Source of the DNA: Endocalyx cinctus
Lineage: Eukaryota > Ascomycota > Sordariomycetes > Amphisphaeriales > Apiosporaceae
DNA length: 64,000 bases
NCBI GenBank assembly: GCA_001600455.1
Contig: BCKC01000015.1
Span: 246,066 to 310,065, forward strand
Direction of reading: 5' to 3'
Shown: positions 47,783-57,916 of the stretch, one piece after another
Layout: every line of letters begins with the position of its first letter
Position numbering within the stretch: the stretch's first letter is position 1
Made by a program: the position numbers and the translations under genes
The notes under the pieces: generated by a model
What the model was told of the DNA's origin: nothing
Seen by the model: the letters and a program-made list of their open reading frames with translations, nothing else
Databases searched by the model: none

Positions 47783-48357
47783 GTCTGTCAGGCAACCGAT
47801 GGTAGCATTGGTGGGTGGGGTACATTGGGATGGCTTGGTAGTTGCCAGGGGTCTCCTCGAACGGTGATCAGATGTTTGAAGGATCAGGAAATTGGAACGT
47901 AACAAACCAAGGTAGTTTAAATGCACTCCAAATTTTCAATAACCAACTGCATATAATTTACACATACCAATTGGCCAAGTACTAGGTTCCTAGGTAAAAT
48001 ACACACATTTGTACTAATCAGGGGCCTACTGTGTAGTTACCTACTTAGTATCCGCACCCCTCATTGATAATGGTACCGGCGGGTCATCCCGTAAGGTAAT
48101 CAAATAAGATTACTTCTCTCATGTGCTCATAACTTATTTTTTTTATCTCCTTCTCCATCTGATCAGTCGCCCCTCATACTGAGCGCTTGTCGCTCAATAA
48201 TAGCATTGATATCATCCACCCTGTCGATCAAATCCTAGTTTATATAAAATTCTAATCAACAATTCAAAGTGAATAGAAAAAAAAAACCCAGACACGATAA
48301 TAGAGAGGTGTAAATATCTCTGCCACTAATACGATAAATTCGGACACGTTGTCGACT
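47783..48357. other. intergenic, no gene seen
   Basis: Spacer with a CCTAGGTA element near 47989. Promoter of the MFS gene. No coding frame. Confidence 0.6.
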
Positions 48358-51300
48358 ATGTCTTTGAGCGTCGAAGCTAGCCCTGGCACTGGTACTAACA
48401 CTAGCAAGCAACAGCCCTCTTCCCTGAAAGTCGAAAATGAATTGGAAACCCAGTACGCATATCAACGGGATTACCGATTCTGGTCCGTTATATTTGCCCT
48501 TTGTACCATGCAGATTCTGTGCTCGCTGGAAAATACGGTTGTGGTCACCTCTTTACCTACCATAGTTCAGCAATTGGGCCTCGGAAATAGCTACATTTGG
48601 GTCACGAACATATTTTTTCTATCAACGTACGCTTTAGGTTTCCATTTATTCCGTCTTGTTCTTTTATGTCCACATATCCATTCGCCTATGGTATATACTA
48701 TGTACTAGCCTCGTTGAAATTCTATTGACTAATAAACAGCTCTGTTGTTCAACCGCTCACTGGCCAGCTTGCAGGCCTCTTTGGCCGCCGACATATCGCG
48801 CTGTTCGTTGTCGCCTTATACACGCTCGGCAGCGGTCTCGCTGGGGGAGCGAACGGTCCGGCTATGCTGATCGCTGCTCGCGCGGTGCAAGGTGCTGGGA
48901 GCGGGGGTATGACGGCCATCATGGGAATTGTCATTTCCGATCTCGTTCCTCTCCGATTGAGGAGTAGTTACCAGGCCATCCTCGCTTTGACATACGCAGT
49001 CGGCATGGCTATCGGCCCCGTCGTGGGCGGCGCCATCGTTCAGCACACGACTTGGAGATGGGTTCGTGGATGCCTTTTTGATGATAATTCGCGCTTTTCT
49101 GAAGCTCGCTGACGATTATACCCATAAATTTTCAGGTCTTTTATATCAACCTCCCTGTCGGCGGCGTATCCATCATACTTCTATGGCTTTTTCTACGTGT
49201 CAAGTGGGACAAGGAAACTAAGACATGGGACAAGCTGAAGCGGATTGATCTTGCAGGAAACTTTATCTTGGTGGTATCCTCGGTATCGGTCCTCATCGCT
49301 CTGACTTGGGCCGGTTTCGTGTACCCATGGTCATCCTACCGTGTCTTATCCCCTCTTGTAATTGGCCTCGCAGGTCTTGTCGGCTTCTTTTTTCTCGAAG
49401 GCTCTACGTGGATAGCGGAGCCGGTGATGTTAGTGCACCCAGGACCTGTCTTCTTTAAAGATGCGTACGGCCTTACGGGCTACCGCCTTACGGGCCACCA
49501 ATATAATAAACGAACATATTTCAATTAAAGCTATCTCAAGTACTAGAATAAGTATACTAATTCTGTTTTTTGTTATTTTTTACTATAATATATTCTTCGG
49601 GCTCTATATTATTAAGATAATTATTATTAGGCGCTTTAGGCCTATCTTTAAATATTTTAATATTGTTAACCTTATCGTCGTATATTACCTTATTTCGTAA
49701 CCTCCGTTTCGCTTTTTATACGTTAGTTATACAAATAAACGCTTAATTAAACTAATATTTTATAACTTTTCGTACTTTTTTAGACTTTTTATTCATTTTT
49801 ACTTTTAAATAGTTAACTTAAACTTTTAAATTAATTATTTAAATAACTTATTAATTTAAAACTTTATTAATTTTTCGGATATATAACTATTAATTTAATA
49901 ATTTAAAAAAAAAATCTATATAACCTAATTTTTAGTTATTTTCCCGTAATAACTAACTACTCGTAGGTATATTTATTATTAATTCGATTATTTCGGATAT
50001 AATATTAAAAAATAATTCCCGGATAAATAATTAAAATACTTAAAATTATACCTTAAATATACCCACGTCCTCTAATATTATATATTTCAAATTTAATAAC
50101 TTTATACGATTATATAGTCATATTCCGGAAACCTTTTAAGTCCCCTTAATTATTTTTAAAATAAATATATTATTCTAAGCTAATCAAAAGGCCTTAAAAA
50201 CCTTCCCCTTAATTAATTTAATATTAATAATTATATAAAATAATTCTCGAAAATAATAATAAAGCTAATTTTTTAATAATTTAAATAAATTAATATTTAA
50301 AACTTAAACTATATAATTATAATATAATTTATAAAATATTAACTATACTTTATTTATAAAATAATACCATAAAAATACTTTATTAATATATAATTTATAA
50401 TTATTTAATATAAAAATTACCCATTAATTATAATAATAAACTTATATATATAATAAAAATAGTTTTTTAACTATTTTAACACGATATTATTATTAATTTA
50501 TCCTTTAAAAATATACTTAAAATATTAATTTTTTTTAAAAATATATATCCGTATTTAAAAATTATTAATTTTAAACTTTAATACCTTTATAAAATATTAA
50601 TAATAAAAAAATTATTTTATTATAATCTATATATTTTAATAAAATAATTTATTTATTTTTTTTTAATCTTTTTTTTTTAAAATATAATAATTAATAATTT
50701 TAACGATTACGATATAATTACCCCTAATACCTTAACCAATATCCATTTTATTAATATTATATTAATATTTGGGTAATATATTTATTAATTTTAATATATT
50801 TAATTAATTAAAAAAAATATTAATATTTACAACAATAACTTTATTAACTCAATAATAATTAATAAAAATAAACTAAATTAACCAAATCTCCGAGTTTTAG
50901 GCTAAAAATCGGGTATATTACTATTTTCCAAAATCTCCGGAATAACCGAAAATATAATATATACGCTAAGCCATATATCAGAATTTCGTAAAAATTAAAA
51001 TAAACCTTAACCTAACCTAACTAATCGCTTAACTAATTAACTAACTTTTTAATAATAATAATAATACTTAAAGTTTTTTATTCGTCTTTTTTCGTATAAA
51101 TACGCCCTTAAAATAACATATAAAATATAATCGTATAAAACCCCATTTAGTAGTAATAACACATACGAAATCTTTAAGTTTAATCTCTTTTATAACTATT
51201 ACCGTACGTTTATTAATATTAGGAAATACCATAGTAAAAAATATTAGAAATAACGATTCAAATAATATCAGAAAAAGTAATATTGAGTAAAAAATGAAGT

Positions 51301-52237
51301 AATAATTAAAAAAAAATAATAATTGAGATACGCGTTGGTAATCTGCATACGCGGTGGCCCGTAAGGCGGTGGCCCGTGAGGCCGTACGCATCTTTACATC
51401 CTAGGTCTACTCACGACTACGACGCTGACTTTAAATATGTACAGGCCTCTTCGCCTTTTCGCAAATCGTACCTCCGCGATAGTATACGTGAATACTTTCA
51501 TCATCTCCATCATGAATTACTGGATATTCTTCTTCCTCCCTCTCTATTTTCAAACCGCAAAGTTATCCACACCCACCCGCTCGGGCGTGGAGATCCTCCC
51601 CATTACCCTGATCGCCGTCCCCGGAGCCGCTGTCGGGGCGGTCGCCCTGTCCAAATGGGGCCGATACAAACTCCTGCACATCGTCGGTTTCGCTTTTCTC
51701 GCGGCCGGCATCGGCTCGCTTTCCGTGCTCGACAGAAACTCGAGCACCGGCGAATGGGTTGGCCTGCAGATCCTCCCGTCTGTCGGCGCCGGCATGATCC
51801 TGGACACCCTTCTGCCGGCCTTCCAGGCGGGCGTGGAGGAAGAGGATTCCGCAACTGCGGCGGCAAGCTGGTCGTTTGTGCGCAGCTTCGGTAACATATG
51901 GGGAGTGGCCATCCCGGGGGCCATTCTCAATATTTACAGCAGTCAGTATGCCGCTAATATTATAGATGATCCAGTGGCAAGATTGTCGCTGCAAAATGGA
52001 GATGCGTACTCCAGCGCTACACGAGAGTTTATTCTCTCCTTTGCTGAGCTCACGCAGACTCAGATCATTGATGTATTCACGCGAGCTTTAAGCAAGGTCT
52101 TTCTCATAGGCATCGCATTTCCAGCACTAGCGTTCCTTTTGTCTTTTGTTGAGAGAGAGGTGAAACTCCGGACGGTGCTAGAAACCGAATTCGGGCTTGA
52201 AGACAGGGAGAAAACAAAACTCACTAGCGCCCCTTGA
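48358..52237 (+). CDS. MFS multidrug/toxin-type exporter (DHA) with a transposon in an intron
   Basis: Four exons: 48358-48626, 48740-49061, 49136-49428 and 51445-52237; 558 residues if spliced. Phases agree throughout. Family stretches are YIWVTNIFFLST joined to SVVQPLTGQLAGLFGRRH, RAVQGAGSGGMTAI, GPVVGGAIVQHTTWRW joined to VFYINLPVG, and EPVM joined to PLRLFANRTS across the large intron. About 14 hydrophobic segments, typical of DHA2-type exporters. Intron 3 (49429-51444, 2016 nt; GTTAGT donor, ACAG acceptor) contains the 1937-bp TIR element at 49458-51394. Without it the intron would be about 77 nt. Proper splicing of so long and AT-rich an intron is uncertain, so expression may be impaired. 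Likely substrate: the product of the nearby oxidase/UbiA genes (inference). Confidence 0.85.
49458..49499 (+). repeat. left terminal inverted repeat, 42 bp
   Basis: Matches the reverse complement of 51353-51394 at 40 of 42 positions. The two differences are T here where the other arm has C. Confidence 0.9.
51353..51394 (-). repeat. right terminal inverted repeat, 42 bp
   Basis: Inverted copy of 49458-49499. GC-rich, in contrast to the element interior, and next to a TA duplication. Confidence 0.9.
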
Positions 52238-52427
52238 GAGCTTTTCTACCAGGGAGAGGGGGCGGGCTGAGAAGTTCGGTTATTCTGTTGGGCTCTCTAT
52301 TTATTTACCTGTTTGCATAATACTTGGGCAGCACTTGATTGGATCTCACGATGTAATTATGTTGTTGTTTGCCTGCCTTTACTGTATAATATATCGTATG
52401 AAATATACATCTCATTTCTATCTAGTG

Positions 52428-53372
52428 TTATTTAATATAATTTAAGACGGGCAAAACGTAAAGACTTGCGTACCAAAAGCACCATAACCTCCATGTACGA
52501 GCATCATCTTGCTGTTGACGCTTGGATAAGACCCTTTTGGCTAGAATTACTGCCAAGAAACCATAAAATGAAGAACATACGATATCCAACTCCCAAAAGC
52601 TCACGGCAATCATCGACCAAATCGGGATGAATAGTGCTAATAAGAAACGACAAGTGCGATCTCCCAGGAGAAGTGGCATCGTTCTTCGCCCACGCTTCCT
52701 ATCACCTTCTTGGTCTTTTAAATCTTGAATGTGCATGGTGGTCAGAATTATGGTGCTAACTATTGCTGTCCAAATTCGACCTTGGGAGCTCACTGTATTT
52801 TCCGGACCGCTGGCGAGTTTTAATGACGTTTGATTAGCGAGACCATAGGAAACAGCGATAATGATGTCTCGAAAAGGCCCGCTGCCCCTATCCAGCTCAT
52901 TGTAATAGTAGCTGAGGACCTGTACAAGCAGACCTTCATTCCACACCCCCAGGGAATAATTCAAACCAAGCGCGATCACTGCAGTGAGTAGCAACGCTTG
53001 GCGAGTCTGCTCGGAGGTGAGGTGGCCCGAGGGAATTGGTCGCCACGGTTTATTGATGCGATCTTCCTCAACAGACCCTGGTGATCGTTGATTGGCAAGA
53101 TCGAACAGCAAGAGACTATAGACATTAAAAAGCAGCACCGAGGGTACTCGCCTCATAACGTCAACAAGAATAGGTTGTGGGCCTTCCAGAAGCTGGGGAC
53201 CGGCAAGGGCACCCAAAAGCCCAAAGACAGTGTTTGGAACGGCAAATGTGAAAAAGTCGCTTTCGATAAATCCCCAGATTATGTTGAGAAGTTTGGAAAT
53301 CGGTGCACACGCATCATAGGCCCATCTGAATGTGTAGCCATCACTGGTAATATTCGAAGAAGGCCTAGCCAT
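52428..53372 (-). CDS. UbiA-superfamily membrane prenyltransferase or terpene cyclase
   Basis: Single exon, 314 residues, eight to nine hydrophobic segments. The first polar motif (residues 91-116) reads DLANQRSPGSVEEDRINKPW followed by RPIPSG, a variant of the Asp-rich NDxxDxxxD loop. The second is DLKDQEGDRKRG (217-228). Together they bind Mg2+ and an isoprenoid diphosphate. Classical UbiA enzymes prenylate aromatic acceptors; a fungal branch with this FD-x-x-NQ-type first loop acts as membrane terpene cyclases (the fumagillin pathway enzyme is the known example). I favour that branch, but cannot exclude a prenyltransferase. It is tail-to-tail with the MFS gene (190 bp) and near GMC and BBE-type oxidases, which supports a terpenoid cluster. 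Confidence 0.82.
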   Translation of the reverse strand: MARPSSNITSDGYTFRWAYDACAPISKLLNIIWGFIESDFFTFAVPNTVFGLLGALAGPQLLEGPQPILVDVMRRVPSVLLFNVYSLLLFDLANQRSPGSVEEDRINKPWRPIPSGHLTSEQTRQALLLTAVIALGLNYSLGVWNEGLLVQVLSYYYNELDRGSGPFRDIIIAVSYGLANQTSLKLASGPENTVSSQGRIWTAIVSTIILTTMHIQDLKDQEGDRKRGRRTMPLLLGDRTCRFLLALFIPIWSMIAVSFWELDIVCSSFYGFLAVILAKRVLSKRQQQDDARTWRLWCFWYASLYVLPVLNYIK

Positions 53373-55050
53373 GTCAGAAGTGGGAAAGTTGCTTTGTCAG
53401 CAACTGTTTCTTGAGAAAATTATCTTTAAAATGGAAAACTCCTTCTAGTATGGAAACAGCTATTGGGTTGTAATGATGAATGATGGAACATGCGGAAGAA
53501 AGCTAATATTACACTTTGTGTATAGTACATATTATATAAGTTTGTCTCAGCTACATTGTAACTGTCTGTCTTAATACACATATCCAACGTTATTCAATCG
53601 ACATCTACTAACTCTACGATTTTCCACGGCATTGGGTCCGCCCGCCCTTTCACAAAAAACACTTAATAGTCCTTTAAGGCATTAACTGAGCCCTGGAGGT
53701 GTACAGAAACTATTGATGTCGAAAGTCTTGGGGTGTACCAGGTATTACCACCATAGCGATGCAGCTAACAGACAACATTTCCAGTTCAGGCATAATTGTA
53801 CGTACATGCTAAATGGAGGGGCTGTTACTAGGTAGTACGTGCATATACCCTTACCTAGGTATTCGGCCTCGAATAGGGGGTGGCGATTACCATACTGTAT
53901 CTATTAAGACTAACCCAAGTGGCCCACTGCGAAACGAAGAGGGAAAACCCCCTTGCGCTTTTGGTGGGTGTGGTTACGTCTTTTTTTTGGTATTTTTCTT
54001 GAGATACGCCCGCCTCCTAGCCCATACGTTCCTCGGGTAGTGATGTGGTTACAATAGATTAGCATATGGATATGTAGGAAAATACAATAGAAATGGAACA
54101 AGGTAATAAAATGTACATGTGTAGATGGTAACTAGCTACCCAGTTCCCTACTAAGTATAGATAAACTAGATTATTCAGACGTTTATTACGTAGCCCAGGG
54201 GGATCAGATTCCTCACATATACTGCGATGACTGGAATCACAGTTAATCTGCAAGGGACTTTTACTCGGGCGCTTCATAAATAAACATCAAGTAACAAAAA
54301 TATAACTCTAGTAATATAAGGATATGCAATTGTTACTTGACTTTCAATGACACTGCTCATAGAAGCACAGTGCATTAATACAATTTACTAAGCACGGCTT
54401 AGATAATTTGGGTCGGTTGGCTGCAAGAGTTCTATGATAAGGTAGTACTCCGTGCCACGTAATATTCATCCATGGATAGATTCATAGATATTGATCAATT
54501 CTTCCAAGCTGAATTTCGTTGGTTTTCCCCGACGCTTGGTTTTCCTACCGGCCCGGCTCTCAATGTGACATAAACCGGCTAACCAGACATAACCGGGGTA
54601 GTTACCTGGGTAGCGTAAATATAAGCACTGAAGTTGTTGGCTGCATCGTACCAATCGCCTACACTAGTGTGCTTAACAGAATAACTTAATTAAGTGATAT
54701 CAATTGATATAAGTGAGTTTACCGCCAATCCTTGAGGATGCTGCCTATGCGCTTTGCTGTGGCCAATCAACGTAGCCCGCTTAAGTATTGACACGGGAGA
54801 ATATGATCACTACCTAGGTCGTGACATATTTACGTACTAGGTAGGTTGTTACGTAAAAGTGTGTGGAAGATTCAAATTGACTATCATATCCTCGATCAAG
54901 AAATCTTCTCGTTGGAATATTTTGTGTCATCCTCACTCCTTCAATACACGTTAAGAAGATTCTTCTTAGAGACTCGTAACTCTTTCAATTCTACATCTCA
55001 AGCCAATCCCCGAGTATTCTTCTCGGTCTTTCTTTCAAAACTTCACTAAA
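53373..55050. other. intergenic, divergent promoters
   Basis: Holds the upstream regions of the UbiA and GMC genes, which diverge. CCTAGGTA motifs at about 53855 and 54811, TACTAGGTAGGT at 54834-54845. Small frames on both strands lack motifs. Confidence 0.55.
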
Positions 55051-56835
55051 ATGGCTTCGGAGACCTACGATATCATCATCATAGGTGGTGGTACTTCGGG
55101 GCTCGTTCTGGCGAATCGCCTCTCCGAGGATCCTAAACTGCAAATAATCGTCCTCGAGACTGGCGAAGACCGCACTGCGGACCAGACCACCTTAACTCCC
55201 GGCGCCTGGCCGTTACTTTCCAACTCTCCTGACAACTGGATATTCCAAACGGAGTCCCAGCCCGATATCACCAGACGGATCGTTGTCCCCCAAGGAAGGG
55301 CTCTAGGAGGCTCTAGCGCAATCAATAGCTTTCTCTTTACGTCGACATCCAAGACGAATGTGGAGGCATGGAAAAACCTGGGCAACGAAGGTTGGGACTA
55401 CTCTGTGTTCCAAGATGCCTTGAAGAAATCATTCACTCTACACAAGCCATTGGGTGTCACTGAAGGCGAAGGGCCACTCCAGCTTACGCTTAGTGCAGCT
55501 GAGGGCCTTTGGGAAAAGGCCTGGATCGAAGGGCTACGGTCCGTGGGATACCCGCAGACCGACCCCCTTTCTGGCCGCCTCGGTGGGCCGATTATCGCGC
55601 CAGAAAGTATCGATCCTAAAACAAAACAGAGGAGCTACGCTGCCAATGCATACCTGGATCCGGTCAGGGGCAGACCCAACCTTACGATACGAACAGGGGC
55701 CACGGTAACTAAGGTGTTACTCGAAAAAGCTTCGTCAACCGGTGATGCCGTTGCTAAAGGGGTTCAATTACTTTCCAAAAACGGCACTTTCGAAACTATC
55801 TCAGCCCGCAAGGAAGTGATCCTGTCTGCCGGGACCATTAGCTCGCCCCGACTTCTCGAACTCTCAGGAATAGGCGGAGCCGGGCTACTGCAACGTTTGA
55901 ACATTGACGTGATGATTGACAACCCGCATGTGGGCGAGAATCTCCAAAACCATCTCTTTACGGGACTGGTATTTGAAGCGAGCGATGACGTGGAAACGCT
56001 TGATGCTTTCTTCCGGCAAGAACCCGATGCTGTTTCCGCCGCTATGCAAGACTACGGCACAAAGGGGATAGGCCCAATGAGCACCAGTAACATAGTCACC
56101 ATGGCTCAGCTTCCGTTACCTGAGTTCCATACCGAAGGTGGGCGCAAGAAACTCAGCCAGCTATTGGACACGCTAGATGCTGATGCGGACTCGTCTCGCT
56201 CTTCCCCTACCACTCCAGCTTTCGCTGCGGCACACAAGGACTTTGTACTCTCAGTTCTTACGGAGCCTTCAGAAGCAGTGGGCAACTACGTTTTCGGTCC
56301 AGGATATGCGCCATTTGATGCGGCAAGCCCAGACTACCGTGCCCCTGGTAAATTTGTCTCGGTTGCAATCGAATTATCACACCCGCTTTCCCGCGGCTCT
56401 GTGCATATCACTAGTTCCGACCCTGAACATGTTAACACGAATGACGGCGTAAGGATTGACTCTCGTTACCTATCCCATCCGTTGGATCTTGACGTGCTTT
56501 CGCGCCAGGTCTGCTTTACAGAGGACATCATTAGTCGCGCGGAGCCGATCAAACGGCACTTGAAGCCGTATACCAGGCGTTTCACGGACTTGGAAGTTAC
56601 GAAAGATTATGTTCGTCGTACGGTAGATGGTGCCTACCATTATGTTGGCACCTGCTCCATGATGCCGCGTGCCATGGGCGGTGTGGTGGACAACAGACTA
56701 CGCGTCTATGGGTGCTCCAATCTCCGTGTGTGCGATGCGAGCATCATTCCCATAGAGCCGACGGCAAATCCGCAAGCAGTAATCTATGCAGTCGCGGAGG
56801 TAGCTGCTGATTTCTTTAAAGAAGACATCTTGTGA
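55051..56835 (+). CDS. GMC-family FAD oxidoreductase
   Basis: Single exon of 594 residues, usual GMC length. The FAD-binding loop is at residues 8-18 (IIIIGGGTSGL) with the ribose-binding Glu in IVLETGED. The first GMC signature is PQGRALGGSSAINSFLF and the second SAGTISSPRLLELSGIG. Catalytic residues are His530 (GAYHYVGTCSM) and Asn573 (PTANPQAV), an HN pair as in many fungal alcohol dehydrogenases and oxidases. No signal peptide: it begins ASETYDIIII, so it is probably cytosolic. Intracellular GMC enzymes often act in secondary-metabolite pathways. The start ATG has a CTAAAATGGC context, and the leader from 54846 is pyrimidine-rich. Confidence 0.94.
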   Translation: MASETYDIIIIGGGTSGLVLANRLSEDPKLQIIVLETGEDRTADQTTLTPGAWPLLSNSPDNWIFQTESQPDITRRIVVPQGRALGGSSAINSFLFTSTSKTNVEAWKNLGNEGWDYSVFQDALKKSFTLHKPLGVTEGEGPLQLTLSAAEGLWEKAWIEGLRSVGYPQTDPLSGRLGGPIIAPESIDPKTKQRSYAANAYLDPVRGRPNLTIRTGATVTKVLLEKASSTGDAVAKGVQLLSKNGTFETISARKEVILSAGTISSPRLLELSGIGGAGLLQRLNIDVMIDNPHVGENLQNHLFTGLVFEASDDVETLDAFFRQEPDAVSAAMQDYGTKGIGPMSTSNIVTMAQLPLPEFHTEGGRKKLSQLLDTLDADADSSRSSPTTPAFAAAHKDFVLSVLTEPSEAVGNYVFGPGYAPFDAASPDYRAPGKFVSVAIELSHPLSRGSVHITSSDPEHVNTNDGVRIDSRYLSHPLDLDVLSRQVCFTEDIISRAEPIKRHLKPYTRRFTDLEVTKDYVRRTVDGAYHYVGTCSMMPRAMGGVVDNRLRVYGCSNLRVCDASIIPIEPTANPQAVIYAVAEVAADFFKEDIL

Positions 56836-57916
56836 TTTGACACGGTTTTAATTCCGATACTCAAGGAAGACTGCGAATTAGATAATCTAATATGAAATTA
56901 CGAAAAAAAAAAACTGCTACTATTTGCGGGCGCTTTTTTTTTTTTTTTTACATTATTTGAATATTAGCTAGCGCCCATGGCAAGAAATGAACAGAAAAAC
57001 ATATTGTAAAGGAAGATAGAGAGATATGTAAACATGAAGGTAGAAGGCAATAATGAAAGCACTATATTTGACGTTTGACGTTTGTGTATTCCTTTCTTGG
57101 CTATGGGTATCCAGAGACAAAGAACCAGTGTATGGTGGCTGGGTCGTCATCTCATTTTGTTTTCTAGTTACTATATTATCTTCAATACATCAACCAAAAT
57201 GCGAAGAACCCATATTATGCCATGGTGCAAAGTGTCACCTCCCAGTTATTTCTGTAAGCCGTAAGACATGCACTGTGAAAAGAATTTTCGCGGGATATTA
57301 TTCGTTGCCTTATTGCAAATAGTTCTGCAGTTAGTCTACCAACCTACATGAGCTGCGCCTGGTTGCCTCGGCAAATGGAAGAGCAGGAGGAAAGGAGGGG
57401 TGTGGCGGGGCGGGCTAGAAACATGCAAGAAGATATTTAGGACATAAACAACCATGACTCAAATATTCCCCTGTCGTTATTGGAGGCGTATTTATTGTCC
57501 GGTTTAAGTATGATATCGGGTCACGTTGGCTTACTTCGGCATATTGCCAAGTACCAACAGGTTTTATCAGGTCTCCGGTACCTAAGTACATGCACGCTCC
57601 GTATTATATGCCGTGAAAATGTCACGATCCGGATGTTGGTATCAGCATTATGCAATGTGCAAGTATCTTCGGCACTCAATGCTACTCAAGAGCTCACAGA
57701 GGCTCAGGCTAGAATACTCCTGACATCGTTGAGGGTTTACCCCGTTCCCCGACTTTTCTGCTGTCTCCAGACTTTCTCTTCTCTTCTCTCCTCGTCACAA
57801 ACTCCGTCTCATCCAACTTATGCCTGCCCCTCCTTTTACAATAAAAAGATCACAATTTATTGTGTGTAATTCTGTGGCCAACTAGAACGGAGGTCTTCAA
57901 ATTGTCTCTGTAAACC
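56836..57916. other. intergenic, no gene seen
   Basis: Holds an A run then a T run (56903-56950, partly self-complementary) after the GMC stop. Frames at 57053-57322 and 57480-57869 were judged non-coding. Confidence 0.5.

Larger units (their letters stand above)
49456..51396. mobile_element. AT-rich TIR DNA transposon inserted at TA in an MFS intron
   Basis: The element spans 49458-51394 with TA at each side (49456-49457 and 51395-51396), a target duplication of Tc1/mariner type. Terminal inverted repeats are 42 bp with two mismatches, both C-to-T type. Each begins AAGATGCGTACGG and carries two copies of a CCTTACGGGC-like decamer. The interior is extremely AT-rich with stops in all frames, as after RIP. 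A minus frame near the right end (51068-51391) might be a transposase remnant, but it is too eroded to assign. Confidence 0.85.

Noticed and set aside
51068..51391. Minus frame inside the transposon as a transposase
   Set aside because: Too eroded by AT mutation; a faint DDE-like resemblance is not enough to call.
57053..57869. Two plus frames (89 and 129 codons), one with Cys residues like a small secreted protein
   Set aside because: The N-terminal part is not a convincing signal peptide, and composition matches the spacer.
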